Assembly (NCBI GenBank): GCA_021018815.1
Contig: JAITYX010000003.1
Span: forward strand, 10,630,501-10,694,500
Direction of reading: 5' to 3'
From: Talinum fruticosum
Lineage: Eukaryota; Streptophyta; Magnoliopsida; Caryophyllales; Talinaceae
Length of the DNA stretch: 64,000 nucleotides
Below, piece by piece: positions 24,802-36,933 of the stretch. Each line of letters begins with the position of its first letter. Position 1 is the stretch's first letter. Position numbers and translations under genes: made by a program. The notes below the pieces were generated by a model. That model ran no database searches and was not told where the DNA came from. It saw only the letters and a list, made by a program, of their open reading frames with translations.

Positions 24802-27141
24802 TGTTAAGCTTGTCGTACGAGTAACAAATTAAACCACTACTTAGGCTTATAATAAACAATATAGTAAGGGCAAGTAGGGATCGAATCCACGAGGAAAGAT
24901 ACTGTAAAAAATCAAACTTCCAATCTAATTAAACTAACTATCTTAGTTATTTACCTTATAAAATTCAAACAAATCAACTTAACTACTAAATTTCTAATTT
25001 TAATTCTAAGAAAAACTTCTGAGATTATGCACTATTATTCTAATAATCTAAATTTAACAAAACTATCCTAATTAATTCTGGAAAAATCAAAACAGAAAAT
25101 CAAATAAAAACTTAAACAGAAAATTAAAACGTAGAATAATTCAGAATTAAATAACTAAAAATAACAGAAAATTATCTAATAATATAAATAAATATTCCAG
25201 ACAGAATATAAAGCTTGTAATAACCCAGGAATGTTTTTTTATAATTTTTCAGAATAATTAAAAAAGAAAACTAAAGCAGAAATTAAATAAATTCTAAAAC
25301 AGAAAATTAAATAAATAATATTCTGCACTAAAATAATTACGAAAATAAATACTAAAATTACCCAGAATAATAATACTAATTTTCTAAACCTAACCAGACC
25401 CTAAAAATATAAAAAAAAAATTTAAAATCGAATTTACGAATTTATTTTATTAAAAACCTGCAGTAATTAAATTCAAGAATTAAATCTGAAAAAATATCAA
25501 ATTAATTCCAAAAATTCTAAAATTTAATCACAGCAAACTAGGACTCTATCTAAACCCTAAAAGAAAATAAAACACAAAAAATAACAAAAGAAACTATTTT
25601 TAAACTAATTTCTAACAAACTGACTCAAAAATAATAAAAACTGACAGAAAATTAATTCTGAAAATTAAATTATGTAAAGACTCAAAATTAAATTAAAATA
25701 AAATTACTAAAACTAACCTAAAATACTGATCTTTAGGGGGTTTAATGAAATTGATAATAAAAGACTATAACTTTATAAGTAAAAATTGACAAACTAAAGA
25801 AAATAACTAAAAAGCAAACAAATAATTACCAAAGATATCAAATTTATAAAAACACTTAGTATAATCTATATCCACCATGCAAATTATTATTTATCATTAA
25901 CACACAAATTGATCTACCCATGAGCTAAACTGTAGAAGACAACCACTAGCGGATCTTCCCCGTTTTTCCTTAGTTATTAGTTTACTTAGGCCTAGCCCTA
26001 ATATAAACCTTACTAATATTGATAACCCTAGCACTAGCACTAGAATTTAATCAAATTAGAGCATTAAGTATTAGAAAAACATCATCTAGCACCTAATAAC
26101 CAATCTACTAGCAAATTGATTTAAGAAGGATCTATGATAATTTCCTAATTAAAAGAGATGGGTATGAGCCATCCATGATTAACTAGGGTGATACTTATGT
26201 CTAAAAGATCAAGCAATTACGTACTTAAACCCTTTAAACTATCACATGAATTTATATAAAACTAAGTAGCGTGCACTCTAATTAATTAGACATAAATTCA
26301 TAAACATTAAACACAAATTATCATAAAATCATGGATTGAATCAATAAGACAATAAAAATCGAAACTTTGTTTCAAAATAAATAATTTAACATGGCTTCAA
26401 GTAGATTATACCAAGTATAAGAAAAACTACTCACACATAATGTAATTTAAAACATGTAAACTAAATAAAACTAGCATCTTTAATATTAATCTAACAATAA
26501 AAACTCGATCTTTTCTAATAAAAATTATAAAACTAAATTATACTACCGATATTAGTTTCTTTGACCCGGGAAGATGAAGAAGATGATGATGGATGGTGGC
26601 TGGTTGGGCAGCGGACAGCAGCAGCAGCAAGGGGAAGCAGCGGCAGCAGCCGGGTTCAGGCGGCAGGTGCAGCGGCTGGCTGGTGGTGCAGCGGCGGCAG
26701 CAGCCTGGTGTAGGCGGCAGCACTGGTGGTGGCTGGGCAGCAGGTGGACGTGGACAGCAAGCAGCAGTGGTGATTGTGTGTGGCTGGCTTCCCGGGTCTC
26801 CCTCTCCATGATGATAATAAGTAGTATATATAGGGTGAAAGAGTTAGGGTTTATTTCTTTTTCTTCTGTTTTAAGTTTCCTTTTCTATTCCAATTAGGAT
26901 TTCCTAAAATATAATATCCTAAAATAAATATTTTATTACATATTATATTTATGGACCGACTTCATATATTTTCTTGGATGCTTGTCGGTAGCTAAAAATC
27001 CACTTTTAACGACTTTTCTTCTCTTCCCCACTTTATTCGATAATTACCTATAAATAGACAAAATAGAATAAATTAGATAAAATAAACTATATAATATAAA
27101 CTCAATAACTACTAAAAATACGTATAAAATACGACTTAACA
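24802..27141 (-). mobile_element. Solo LTR, Athila/Tat-like
   Basis: The ends TGTTAAGC and CTTAACA are inverted and flanked by an exact AAAAT duplication (24797-24801 and 27142-27146). Near the left end the minus strand reads TTTCCTCGTGGATTCGATCC, a phrase typical of the 3' part of Athila/Tat gypsy LTRs, so the element is placed on the minus strand. No internal region is present. A GC-rich, CAG/GGC-rich segment (26574-26800) gives spurious open frames on both strands. Confidence 0.85.
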
Positions 27142-28159
27142 AAAATAAAGGTTGTGAAATAGTTGAGTTGAGCGTGCACATTTCAATTCATTTTATAAAT
27201 GAGGGGAGAGAATAATGTAAAACTGTTGCTAATTAATTATCTGTGTGGTTACCCTTACGATCGTCGGGTTTCCCTCCATGTGTACACACCTAGACCAATC
27301 GGGAAGTCTAGTTGGTTGCGGCACGATTACGGTGTACGGACTTTGAATAATGGTGAAGTTTTTATGGGCTTGTCCACTTTTATATGACAAATAATGTTTG
27401 CAAATGATTCTTTTGTGTTGTTGTTGATGTCGGCCATATCCGGCCTTGATTTGTAAATAAAACATTGAAGGGCCGATTAATGAACGTACTTGATGAACTG
27501 AAGTTGGTTGATGATTTGAACTTGATTCCTTTCCTTGTGACTTTGAGGAGGACCCTTGAATGTATGTTGACCCATGGCCTTGAACAATATTTAATAGAAT
27601 AAGATTTTGTTTAGGACTTATATTCCTCGGTTAAATTTATTAATAATAACCTATCCTATACCTTTAGTTATTATGATATATTTTTAACATGATTTATGCT
27701 TTATATATTTAGTTGTTCATGCTTTACTTTATTATTTCTAATTTATGTATTAAGTTACCTTATTCTTGAATTCACATAATCATTTTACTTATTTATTGAA
27801 TCTAAAACATGCATTATGACACTACTAGCTTATTTAAACATGTATTTAACTAATTACCTATGCTATGATTATATATGCATTATATGAAATACTTTATAAT
27901 GAACTAATTAACCTTATTATGTTATTTTTATTTAAAATAGTTTAGCTATAAGTCTAATAATATTATTCCAAATTTTTTCCTTAACTAAACCAAGCATGTA
28001 TAGCTTTAATTTTATTTTCTTGGTTAAGATAATTTTTGTTTCTGTTAATTCCCTTTTATCTATAAAAATGATTAACTTAAATATTGAAAACTTTAAATTA
28101 TAAAAACTTAGGGTTTAGGGTTTTTACCTAGAAAAAGAGTAGATGAGGATAAATCTTGT

Positions 28160-28780
28160 CGTGGTGGAGCTTAGTGGTGGTTGGCAGCGCACACCGGTGG
28201 CGGTAGGGCGGTGCTCGGCGGCGTGGTCGCGACGTTGACCGACGAGTGGTGGTGGTGGATGAGTTTGGGGTGTTTTAAGGGTAATATATTAGGGCATATA
28301 AGAGGAGAGAGAAAGAGTGGATGTTTGGGTGGTGTACATCGGCGGTGGGTGGTGGAACCGGTGGCCGTGGTCGGCGGCTGCAGGCGGTGAAAGGGCTTGA
28401 TGGCGGCTGGCGGCCAGGCGGTGGCCGGAGTGGTGGTGAACAAATGGAAGAGTTGTGTTATATTTTTAGGGTTTGGAGGTTTAAAGGGAGTATGAGTGGT
28501 GGTTGTTTGGTGGTCCGATGGACTGTAGCGAGGGGGCGACGGGTGGCCGGTGATGGGCGGCGAGTGGTTCGGTGGTAGTTCGGTGATGGTTGAAAGAGAG
28601 GGTGAGAATATAAAAGATAGGGTGGAAAGTTGGTGATTAGGGTGGTTTTGGGGGTTGTTTTTCGGCGGTAGGGAGGCCGGTGTAGTGGTCCGAAGGTGGC
28701 TTTGGGTTCGGTTCAAGGCGGTGGGCTGGATCAAGCTAGTGGTGGGTGGCGGAAGAAGCCGGTGGGCGGCTGTGGTGGTG
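28160..28780. repeat. GC-rich block within LTR
   Basis: GGTGG/GGCGG-rich sequence, very different from its AT-rich surroundings. The 187-codon minus-strand frame is a Pro/Thr/His-rich product of composition with no recognisable domain. Confidence 0.6.
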
Positions 28781-28853
28781 GTTAAAGTGGGGGAGAAGGA
28801 TAGGTGAGGGAGGAGAGAGAAAATGGCTTAGTGTAGATTTTAGGGTTAATTTT

Positions 28854-31800
28854 CACTACTACAAAATCAGTTAATCGCGACGGATAAAGTTCCGTCGCCA
28901 AACAATGATGGAATCAATGATGGAAACCTGACAAAACCAGCGATCGTGTCGGACAACAACAGAATTAGCGACGGAAAAAGTTATCCGTCGCTAATTTGGA
29001 ATTAGTGATGGAAATATCCGTCGTTAATTTAGAATTAGTGACGGAAATATCCGTCGCTAATCGATAGTCGGGGTTTTTAGAATTTTCGGATCTAGGAAAA
29101 ACAAAAATAAAAAAGTATAAATAAATTAATTTTGTCGATAGCGACGGAACAGTCCGTCATTATCGTTGAATAAAATTCAGATATGGCCTTTCGGTCGGAT
29201 CGAACAACCGAAAGCGAAGAGAGAGAGGAGTGTGAGCGATTTTGTGAGCGATCGCCTCGACCCACCACCACGCGTCCACAACCCCCTCCGGCCGCCGGTC
29301 CGTCGCAGCTGGTGAGGAACCCGAAAGCCAAAGACAAGTGAGTTGGTCCGCCGCAGCTGCCGCCTGGAGTAGGTCGCCGTCGCTGCCGCCCGTCCTTCCG
29401 CCGCTACCGCCGCACGCCCTGTCCTGCCGCCGCCTAGTTTGAAGGTATTGTTTTCTTGATTGTTATTAGATTTAGGGTTTTCACTTATTTAACTTCAAAT
29501 TGATGATTTTATATAATTTGCTGCAAATTAATGTTGTTTGTGAATGAATTTGAAAAGAAAAATGTGCAATTGTGTTATTTATGTTTTATATGTTGTGTTG
29601 TTTAAATTATTTGAGGTTAGTTTTGTTTTGGAAATTATTGTTAAAGTTGAAGTAAATGTTATTTATGTATAAAAGTTGTGTTGCTTAAAGTATGTGAGGT
29701 TAGATTTGTTGAAAATTATTGTTAAAGTTGAAGTAAATGTTATTTGTGATTTATATATGTGCAATTGTTTGTAGTTTATTTATAAATTTATTGAACATTT
29801 GACAAATTATTAATAAATAGTGGTTACTTGTGTGAAATTAGAAATTACTATTTATATTATTATAGTTATAAAATTCATGAAGTTGAATTTTATAAGCTTA
29901 TACCTTCCACAATTTTGAGGGACATGAATGAATTAAATGAATACGTAATTTTAATTATTTTTAAATTTAAAGTCATGTGATTTTTTTAATTAGGAGGTGA
30001 AATAAATTTTAAATTATTACTAGTTGGAGACTATTATATCTATGTACTAATACTCTTAGCTAGCTTCTACTATCTATAATAACTTTAATATTAAACTAGC
30101 ACATGCAAATACATTTGTAATAAGTTGTAAACGATAATAGTATAGTAGGCTTTTAAAGTATTCTTAGTTTGAACTTAAAGAAAAACATCATTACTAATCA
30201 GGTCGGTTATACCTTAACACGGTACCGTGATTATACATACTGATTTATAATGGAGTGTTTACCGGGTCCAGCTAAACCTAATGCAATTATATGTACTACT
30301 ATGTACTAAGAAATTAATTTCATAATTAATTTCATATTTTGAAAATTAGAACGCTATGAATATTTTACTAATGTTTTTATGTCTGTTTATGTTAGGAAAT
30401 ATGGAAAGAGGTAGAGGCGGGTCGAAAAGATCGGCTACTCGGGAAGGGCTAGAAACATCGATACCGATGGTGAAGGTAATGATGTAAGCACTTCTAGCCC
30501 CTCTCAAAACCCTCCTTACTTTCAGTCTCCTGTAGGTGGAGCACTATCTCCACACTCCCCTTACAACAAAACTCCAATGGGTTGGTCATTCATTCCCAAC
30601 CCTCCTTATTTCCAACCTCCAAACATCCCACACATGCAAAGCCCAATGGGTGGGTCTTTCATTCCAAACCCTCCATATTCTCAACATGCTCATATGTACT
30701 CAAGCCCGCCTAATACGTATGCATATAACTAATATGGTAAGACCCTTATACCACGCATCCACGTTGGTGCCGAACAAAGGCCACCACAAAGGCCTACAAA
30801 TGATAGGGCAACCGATGCGGGCAATGAGCACGCTAGTCTTGAATCAAGCAATGCTAGTAGTTGGGAAAAGATTCGGATTGAGCCGGATGGTGAAGGGTAA
30901 GTGTGATAATAATTAATAAAATAAATTAAGCTTAATAGTAGAATAGTATGACTAACTGTTTTATATGTTTCTTAATTATGTTCTTCCCCATTGATAAAGT
31001 TGTGGGCACGATTTCCCACATCTTCCAAAGCAAGTATGACGGAGCATGGCCTACATGGGGTAAAGTTCCTCGATCATAACGTGATATGTGGTTTTCGAGT
31101 TCAACGTAATGACAAATCTTTAGTTTTATGAATGTGAGATAACATAATGACTTATTGTGTATGTTTGAGCATTATATTATAATTTCATTACTTATAAACT
31201 ACTTTTTCATTTATACAAAAATTTTACACTTGGTCTCCAACCGATGAAGTCCAAATAAGAAGAAATTTTGAGAAGAAAGAAAGTGATCGGTTAAAGGACT
31301 TCATGTCTGAAGGCAAGGAAAAATAAGAAGAAGTGGAAATGGTTGGGTGACAACTATTGGCGCGAGTTGTTAGAATATTGGGAAACTGCCGACTACAAGA
31401 AGTTCCGTGAGCGAGCTCGGAAAAACCGCAATGCTGATCAAGGTGGACTTGGTTCATCGCTCCATACTTGTGGCTCTATTCCTATGACGGAGCATAAGCG
31501 GCGATTCGTACATACCCCTTTAGTGATTGCGCATGCAACCATTAACATGTTCATATTAGTAAATTGAATCTCTACTAACTTTTTTGTATTTAGATGAAGG
31601 AGCTTAAAGCAGCTTCTTCCTCTACCGACCCGACTATTTTCACGAACCCACAAAACAAAAAAGGATGAATGGGTCGACCAAAAATCTAAGGCCATTTATG
31701 TGAGTAACCTTATATATGCAATTTTCATATTTTTCAATATATGGTCTTCTTTGACAACCTGTGATAGTTACATGCCTCAAATATTTATATATTATTCAGG

Positions 31801-32682
31801 AAAAGTTTGAAAAAGAGAGGGAAGAGTTGCAAAACACTCAACCCACTTAACCTTCTACTGATGACCCCAACTCTTCTAAGGATCATGTGTCCACCCCTTA
31901 ACAACATGAGTTGTGGGTGAAAGCAAATGCGAACAAGAAAGGTCGCATTTATGGACTTGGTTCCGAGGCTAAAAACTTAAAACCAACCATGTCCTTCAAA
32001 TCACCGAAAGTTGCTACTCTAGATGACTCGGATTTGAGATCAACGAGTGCATAATTTAACTTCGAGTTACATTAATGGATTGTGCATGCTTGTGTGCTTG
32101 AGTTGGAAAATAGGCAGCTCAAAGAAAAGGAGGATAGTTTTGTTGAGCCAATAGCACGCTTCACTGAATTTATAAAATCTCAGCAAGCATCTAGATCTCA
32201 CCATAGACCAGTACAACCACAAGAGGAAGAGGAAGAGGATGAGGAATAGGAAGAGGAAGAGTGAGGACCCTAAATTCGTTGTGAACTTTTGTGTATTGGT
32301 GAACATTTTGCGAACTTTTCACATAATGTGTTTATGGTTCGTTGTGAACTTTTGTATGGTTGTTTTTGTGAACTGGTTATAAATATGTTTGGATTGTTGA
32401 TGATTTTGAACTGTATATTGGATTTATATATCCAACTTGGATGAGTAGTTTGTGGCTGGCATATGTAAATGCCAAATGTAATTGTCACATATGTGAATGT
32501 TAGATTTGTATATCCATTCACATTTTTTTGTACTAGGTTAACGAAAAATTAGAAAAAGTTATTTTGGAATACTGAGCGAGATAGTGACGGATTAGCGACG
32601 GATAAGCGATGGATTAGCGACGGATCGATAAAGGATTAGCGACCGAAAACAAGCACGGATATTCGTCGGTTTTCTAGTACTA
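28854..32682 (+). mobile_element. CACTA-2, internally deleted relative of CACTA-1
   Basis: It starts CACTACTACAAAATC, with TTT on its left (28851-28853). The right end reads TTTTCTAGTACTA followed by TTT (32683-32685), so the expected TAGTAGTG terminus has changed in its last three bases. Subterminal GCGACGGA/TCCGTCGC units flank both ends as in CACTA-1. The leader after 29440 (AAGGTATTGTTTTCTTGATT) and the TNPA-like gene match CACTA-1, but the whole TNP2 gene is missing between about 29800 and 30390. It is therefore a non-autonomous deletion derivative of the same family, inserted in an LTR. Confidence 0.9.
30401..32275 (+). pseudogene. TNPA-like gene of CACTA-2, damaged
   Basis: The start MERGRGGSKRSAT corresponds to CACTA-1 12947, and the whole gene follows the same exon blocks: the N/P/Q-rich part to about 30900, a donor GGGTAAGTG, FTLGLQP/TDEVQIRRNFEK near 31225-31275, WLGDNYWRELLEYWETADY at about 31340, an ELKAASSSTDP exon near 31595, GRIYGLGSEAKN near 31945, and a coiled-coil-like tail. 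Several stops and frameshifts, some different from those in CACTA-1, break it. Function would be binding to subterminal repeats; it is unlikely to be made intact. Confidence 0.8.
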
Positions 32683-32888
32683 TTTTCAGATTTTTGAAAC
32701 CTATTTATACTAATTGTGATACTTATCTCGCATGGATTAGCTGGCTATTTATATTAATTCTTACTTGACACTTAGCTTATGACTCGGGTTCAATTGGGAT
32801 GATTTGGCTGGCTTAGGGATATGCTTAGTAAAATTTGGTGGCAACATTTTATTTGACCTATAATTTCATCCTAATCCAATCTTCTTTA

Positions 32889-32932
32889 TTTATTTATTTA
32901 TTTATTTATTATTATTATTATTATTTCCATTT
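32889..32932. repeat. (TTTA)n/(TTA)n microsatellite
   Basis: TTTA repeats passing into TTA repeats just to the right of CACTA-2. Confidence 0.9.
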
Positions 32933-33414
32933 ATATTAATTGGTTATTGTTATTATTATTCATTTTTTCTAATAATATGTTTATTTTAAATACTTATTGG
33001 TTTATAATTAAATCATGTTAGTTTTATTTGCAAAATTACTTTCCAACATTGGTATTAATTATTTGTTAGTTACATACCAATTTATGCTAGTTTTAATTTG
33101 TAAAGATATGTATATTTATTTATATACAAGTTTGAATCCATATGAAAATATTTATGTTTTAGGAATTTCAAATATGGCTTATGTAAATATAAGTATCTAA
33201 ATAATATATTGTAATTAATAATTTGTGATTTATATTTTAAATTTTATAAAATATGGGTCATCCATCATTGTCGTTCGTATCCGGGTCGTGTAAGGAAAAT
33301 AAATTTGATACGTACATATAATATGAAAAATTTTTGGAATTAAAATGCACGTGCTTATAATAATTGAACGTATTAAAGATAATACGTTTTCTTAAAGTTG
33401 GGTTGTTACATTAT

Positions 33415-34005
33415 ACATTTTTTCTAATACCAATTTCCCAATAAATGAGGCAAATCAAAAAGAAAAAATCACTATAGATCCAATCTTTTCAATCATAAGT
33501 ACAGTTATAACACCCCCAACACAAAAGACAATTTACCTTTGTCAACAGATTTTCATTTAGTTGATGAAGAGGTTTCAACTAGTGAAGTGCCAAGACTCTT
33601 ATTATCATACATAGATAAAGGAGTAAGAATTTTTAATCAACCTAATAATATGTTTAGAAGCCTTAGTTTACCAAACCGGTATATAAGAAACATTACTCAA
33701 TCTAGCACCTATAGAGTAAAATTAGAATTATTTTAATGGACAAAATTTGGATTAAAGACAAAATCCTTATAGATACGGGACCATCTCAATGCCACTCGTA
33801 GAACATTAACGATTCAAACTATTCCAGTTGAAGAATGTAACTTTGTTACAAACAATGGAAGAAGAACCACCTTAAATCAAAAATCTATAATTATGATGAA
33901 AACTCCTAAGTCAATTCTACTAGAGCAAGAATGTTATGTAGACTCCACTATAAATAATGAATGACCTTTTTAGATAAGTTTTTTTAGATAAGTTCAATTC
34001 ATATG
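33415..34005 (+). pseudogene. Endogenous pararetrovirus: end of movement protein and linker
   Basis: Immediately after the TTATA duplication the viral sequence resumes. An open segment at 33539-33736 (FHLVDEEVSTSEVPRLLL early in it) follows the movement-protein core. A second short stretch contains DKILIDTG near 33755, resembling a protease D-T-G site, and ends at a stop soon after. The block is cut at 34005 by an LTR insertion and continues at 39540. Stops and frame changes are present throughout. Confidence 0.7.
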
Positions 34006-36933
34006 TGCAACACCCCAAAACCCACCATAAGAGTATTACATCGCCGAGTTCCTCACAAGGAACTCCCAAAACTCATTCAGGTGTCGGTTTGGCTTCTTAA
34101 TCCCAACTTAAGGTAATAGAGGTAAATTTCCAAAAGAGTTTGAAAATTTTCTAAAAGTTTCGGCAAAGTTCTGTTTGAAATATGACCCAACCCATAAGCT
34201 AAAAGCCTTAAAAACCTGCATGAAAGTAACAATAAAACTCAACGAGCTACACACTCGGAGTACACGACTTAACGGCCACAGGCCGGAGTATATTTACAAC
34301 CACAAAACCAAAATTCCAAACCAGTTCCCAACCCAAGTTACAAACTAAGTTAAAAACTAAATTACAACGACTTAAGAGCAAAATTGCCGGTGAAAGGAAA
34401 TTCCTGGCTTATCGAAGCTACTAGTTTGGGTCTCTACGCATACATCCAACTTCACTATACATTATTGCATAATTACATAAGTAACCGCCTATATACAACA
34501 TGCTAAACATGAAAACACATAAAACCAAACTTCAACTCATGACCATCATGAACTTCAGTCGAGGAAGAGACAGAACAACCATCGTAGGGGGTACCTGCAA
34601 TCTGGGAGGGAAAAGGGGGAAATTTGTGGGGGTGAGCAAACTACAAGCTCACTCGTAGAGTCTTACACTCTTAAAATGGAAAGTACTTCACGCATATTAC
34701 CAGTAATAATCATTGAGAAAACAAGAATAGCATAATAGGAATATAGATAATCATTGATGACATTCTTGTAACATAAAGATCGCAACATTTCACTTATTTA
34801 AAAGCACGATTTGCAATCATTAAGAACTCTTTTTGGAACTTAATCCTCTTTAAACAAGGTGTCTGTAACCGCCAATACTTTCTTTCAAATGCTTTCAATT
34901 AGAAATTAAATCATTTCTACTGAATCACTTCTCATAAATCACTTTCAATGAATTTCTTTTGGTGAATCACTTGCTAGGCTATGGACTCGAACTAGCACTT
35001 TGCAATTTCTCATAATTTCTCTTAGTTTCTCTGGTTTCTCCGGGGCGTGACCCCAAATAAAAGGCTCAGGGGACCTATTTAAGAAGATTCCAATCGGGCA
35101 TCCTGCTACACCAGGACTTGTAGCTAGCCGCCCTAGTTAGAATCCTTCCTTGTGCTATGCAATCCTAGAAAAGTCGATTCAAAATAATTTCTTTAACAAA
35201 TTCACTCATCAAGCTTGTTTGAACAGTATTCTCAAATCGGTTTCACTCTTCTAAACACGTTTTCATTCTTGAAAAGAATATATCACAAAAATCACATTCA
35301 AGTATCATTCTGCGTAAAACATAGAACTTCTTTCAAAACTAACTTTTGAACATCATTTAACACAATCACTTAGCACAATTAATCACAACTCAACACAGAC
35401 AGTCCTCCTCAGCTCCTTCGACTATGCCTTTCTAAATCTACCAATTTAGTAACATTAATTCCTTTTTTCTAAGCCACAATAACCATAATTAGTTACCACT
35501 TAGCTCAAATATCCCAACTCCTTACAAATTGCCATCTTCATCTTAATTTCTCCTATTACGCGTCCACATTACTAATCATACTCTTTCTTGCCCATACTTA
35601 GCCATATAGCTCTTAATCTTACTTTACTACTCAAACTCCTCTAGCTTTATCTATCTTCAAGTGTAATTTACTCTTAGAGATTTAGATATATTCCAAACTC
35701 AATTTAACCTAACATCACCCGCTTATCACATCCATGCCTCAATTGTGCCTAAATCAAGATGAACTCCTACTCCCCTTTATATTCCAAATCATCATTCCTA
35801 ATATTAGCAATTATCTCTTAATGCCGTAAATTTGAAATCTCTAAGGCTTAATTAGCTTATAATTCATACCCAAATCACAACTTCTTCATCCTTAATTGCT
35901 AACCGAAACTTCAATACTACTCATTTGACCTATGCAACCTAAACTCTATCGGAATCTCCAGGTTCCTGATTCAATCTTAAGTAACTGCTAAATTTCTTCA
36001 AAGTTCCCAATTCAACCTTAACTACTTAATCCAAGCAAATCCTCTCATGTCCCAATTCAGCCCTAAAAATTCCCTAAATTCATTCTAAGTTCTTAATTCG
36101 ACCTTAAACAACTACTAAACCAATTCCGTAATACAAATACTCAATATTCACAACAAATTCAATTAAATTTTAAATTTACTATTAATTTAGAGAATAAGAC
36201 TACCCACCTCGAATTAGGGATTGAAGGTTTGCTTAGTTTTAGATCAGCCTAGGTCGGTTTCTTTCTTTCCGTCCTCTTCCTCTACTTCTAGCCCCGGTTT
36301 CGCCTTGCCGCCTTTTTCTTCATTCGTCGCCACTTACGCTCACTGGTCGTCATCTTCTTGCTCTCCGGCGACCTCTCTCCGGTCCTCGTGTTCACTTCCC
36401 TTTTCCGGTCTCAATTTCGCCCTCCTTCGTTCCTTTGCTCCTTTCCCGCGTTCGCCAACCACTTTTCCTCCGCTTGCAGTTCGGTGCACCGGCCTTTGAC
36501 CTCTTCTTTGGCTTTCGCACTCACGCTCTCTCTCTCTCACTCGCTCTGCTCGCCCTCGCCCGATCTTCCCTTCTCTCGCTTTCCCTATTATGTTTTGGTT
36601 CCCCTTCTTCCTTGTTTTCGCTTAACTTCCCTCTTTCCCCGAGCCTTTCTTCTTTCTTTTTCCACTTAACCTCTTCTTTCTCTTTTTTTTTCTTTTTGGG
36701 GTGGCTTCGCCAGCTAAATGCCACCACAACCCCACTTTCTATTAATCTTCCCTTAACCCATCCACTTTAAGTAAACATAATTAATCATCTTCCTTTTTGC
36801 CTTTCTTCTTTCTTTTTCCACTTAACCTCTTCTTTCTCTTTTTTCTTTTTTTTTTTTTTGGCTAGGATAGCCTCTAAGTAAAGGTAGAAATAGCTAGCGT
36901 AAATTATCTCGGGTTTAATTACTCGGGTCCAAG

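Larger units (their letters stand above)
24408..33409 (-). mobile_element. Gypsy-type solo LTR with nested solo LTR and CACTA-2
   Basis: The ends are TGTAATACCCC and GGGTTGTTACA, with the exact 5-base duplication TTATA (24403-24407 and 33410-33414). Removing the nested solo LTR (24802-27141) and CACTA-2 (28854-32682) leaves about 2.8 kb, with no internal retroelement genes, so it is a solo LTR. Its left end (AGCGCAGCGGAA, ACATTACCGCC) matches the inverted right end of the LTR at 44739-47612, and 27165-27215 matches inverted 47010-47075, so the two are related and lie in opposite orientation. A GC-rich block (28160-28780) has long Pro/His-rich frames on the minus strand that are not genes. Confidence 0.9.

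Noticed and set aside
26574..26897. Glycine/glutamine-rich protein gene
   Set aside because: CAG/GGC-rich low-complexity sequence within a solo LTR, open in several frames.
28171..28734. 187-codon minus-strand open frame
   Set aside because: Pro/Thr/His-rich product of a GC-rich LTR block; no domain, and similar frames arise in the other LTR blocks.
33740..33960. Separate complete viral protease gene
   Set aside because: Only a short D-T-G-like stretch is readable and is soon followed by stops; the recognisable protease site is at about 39680.
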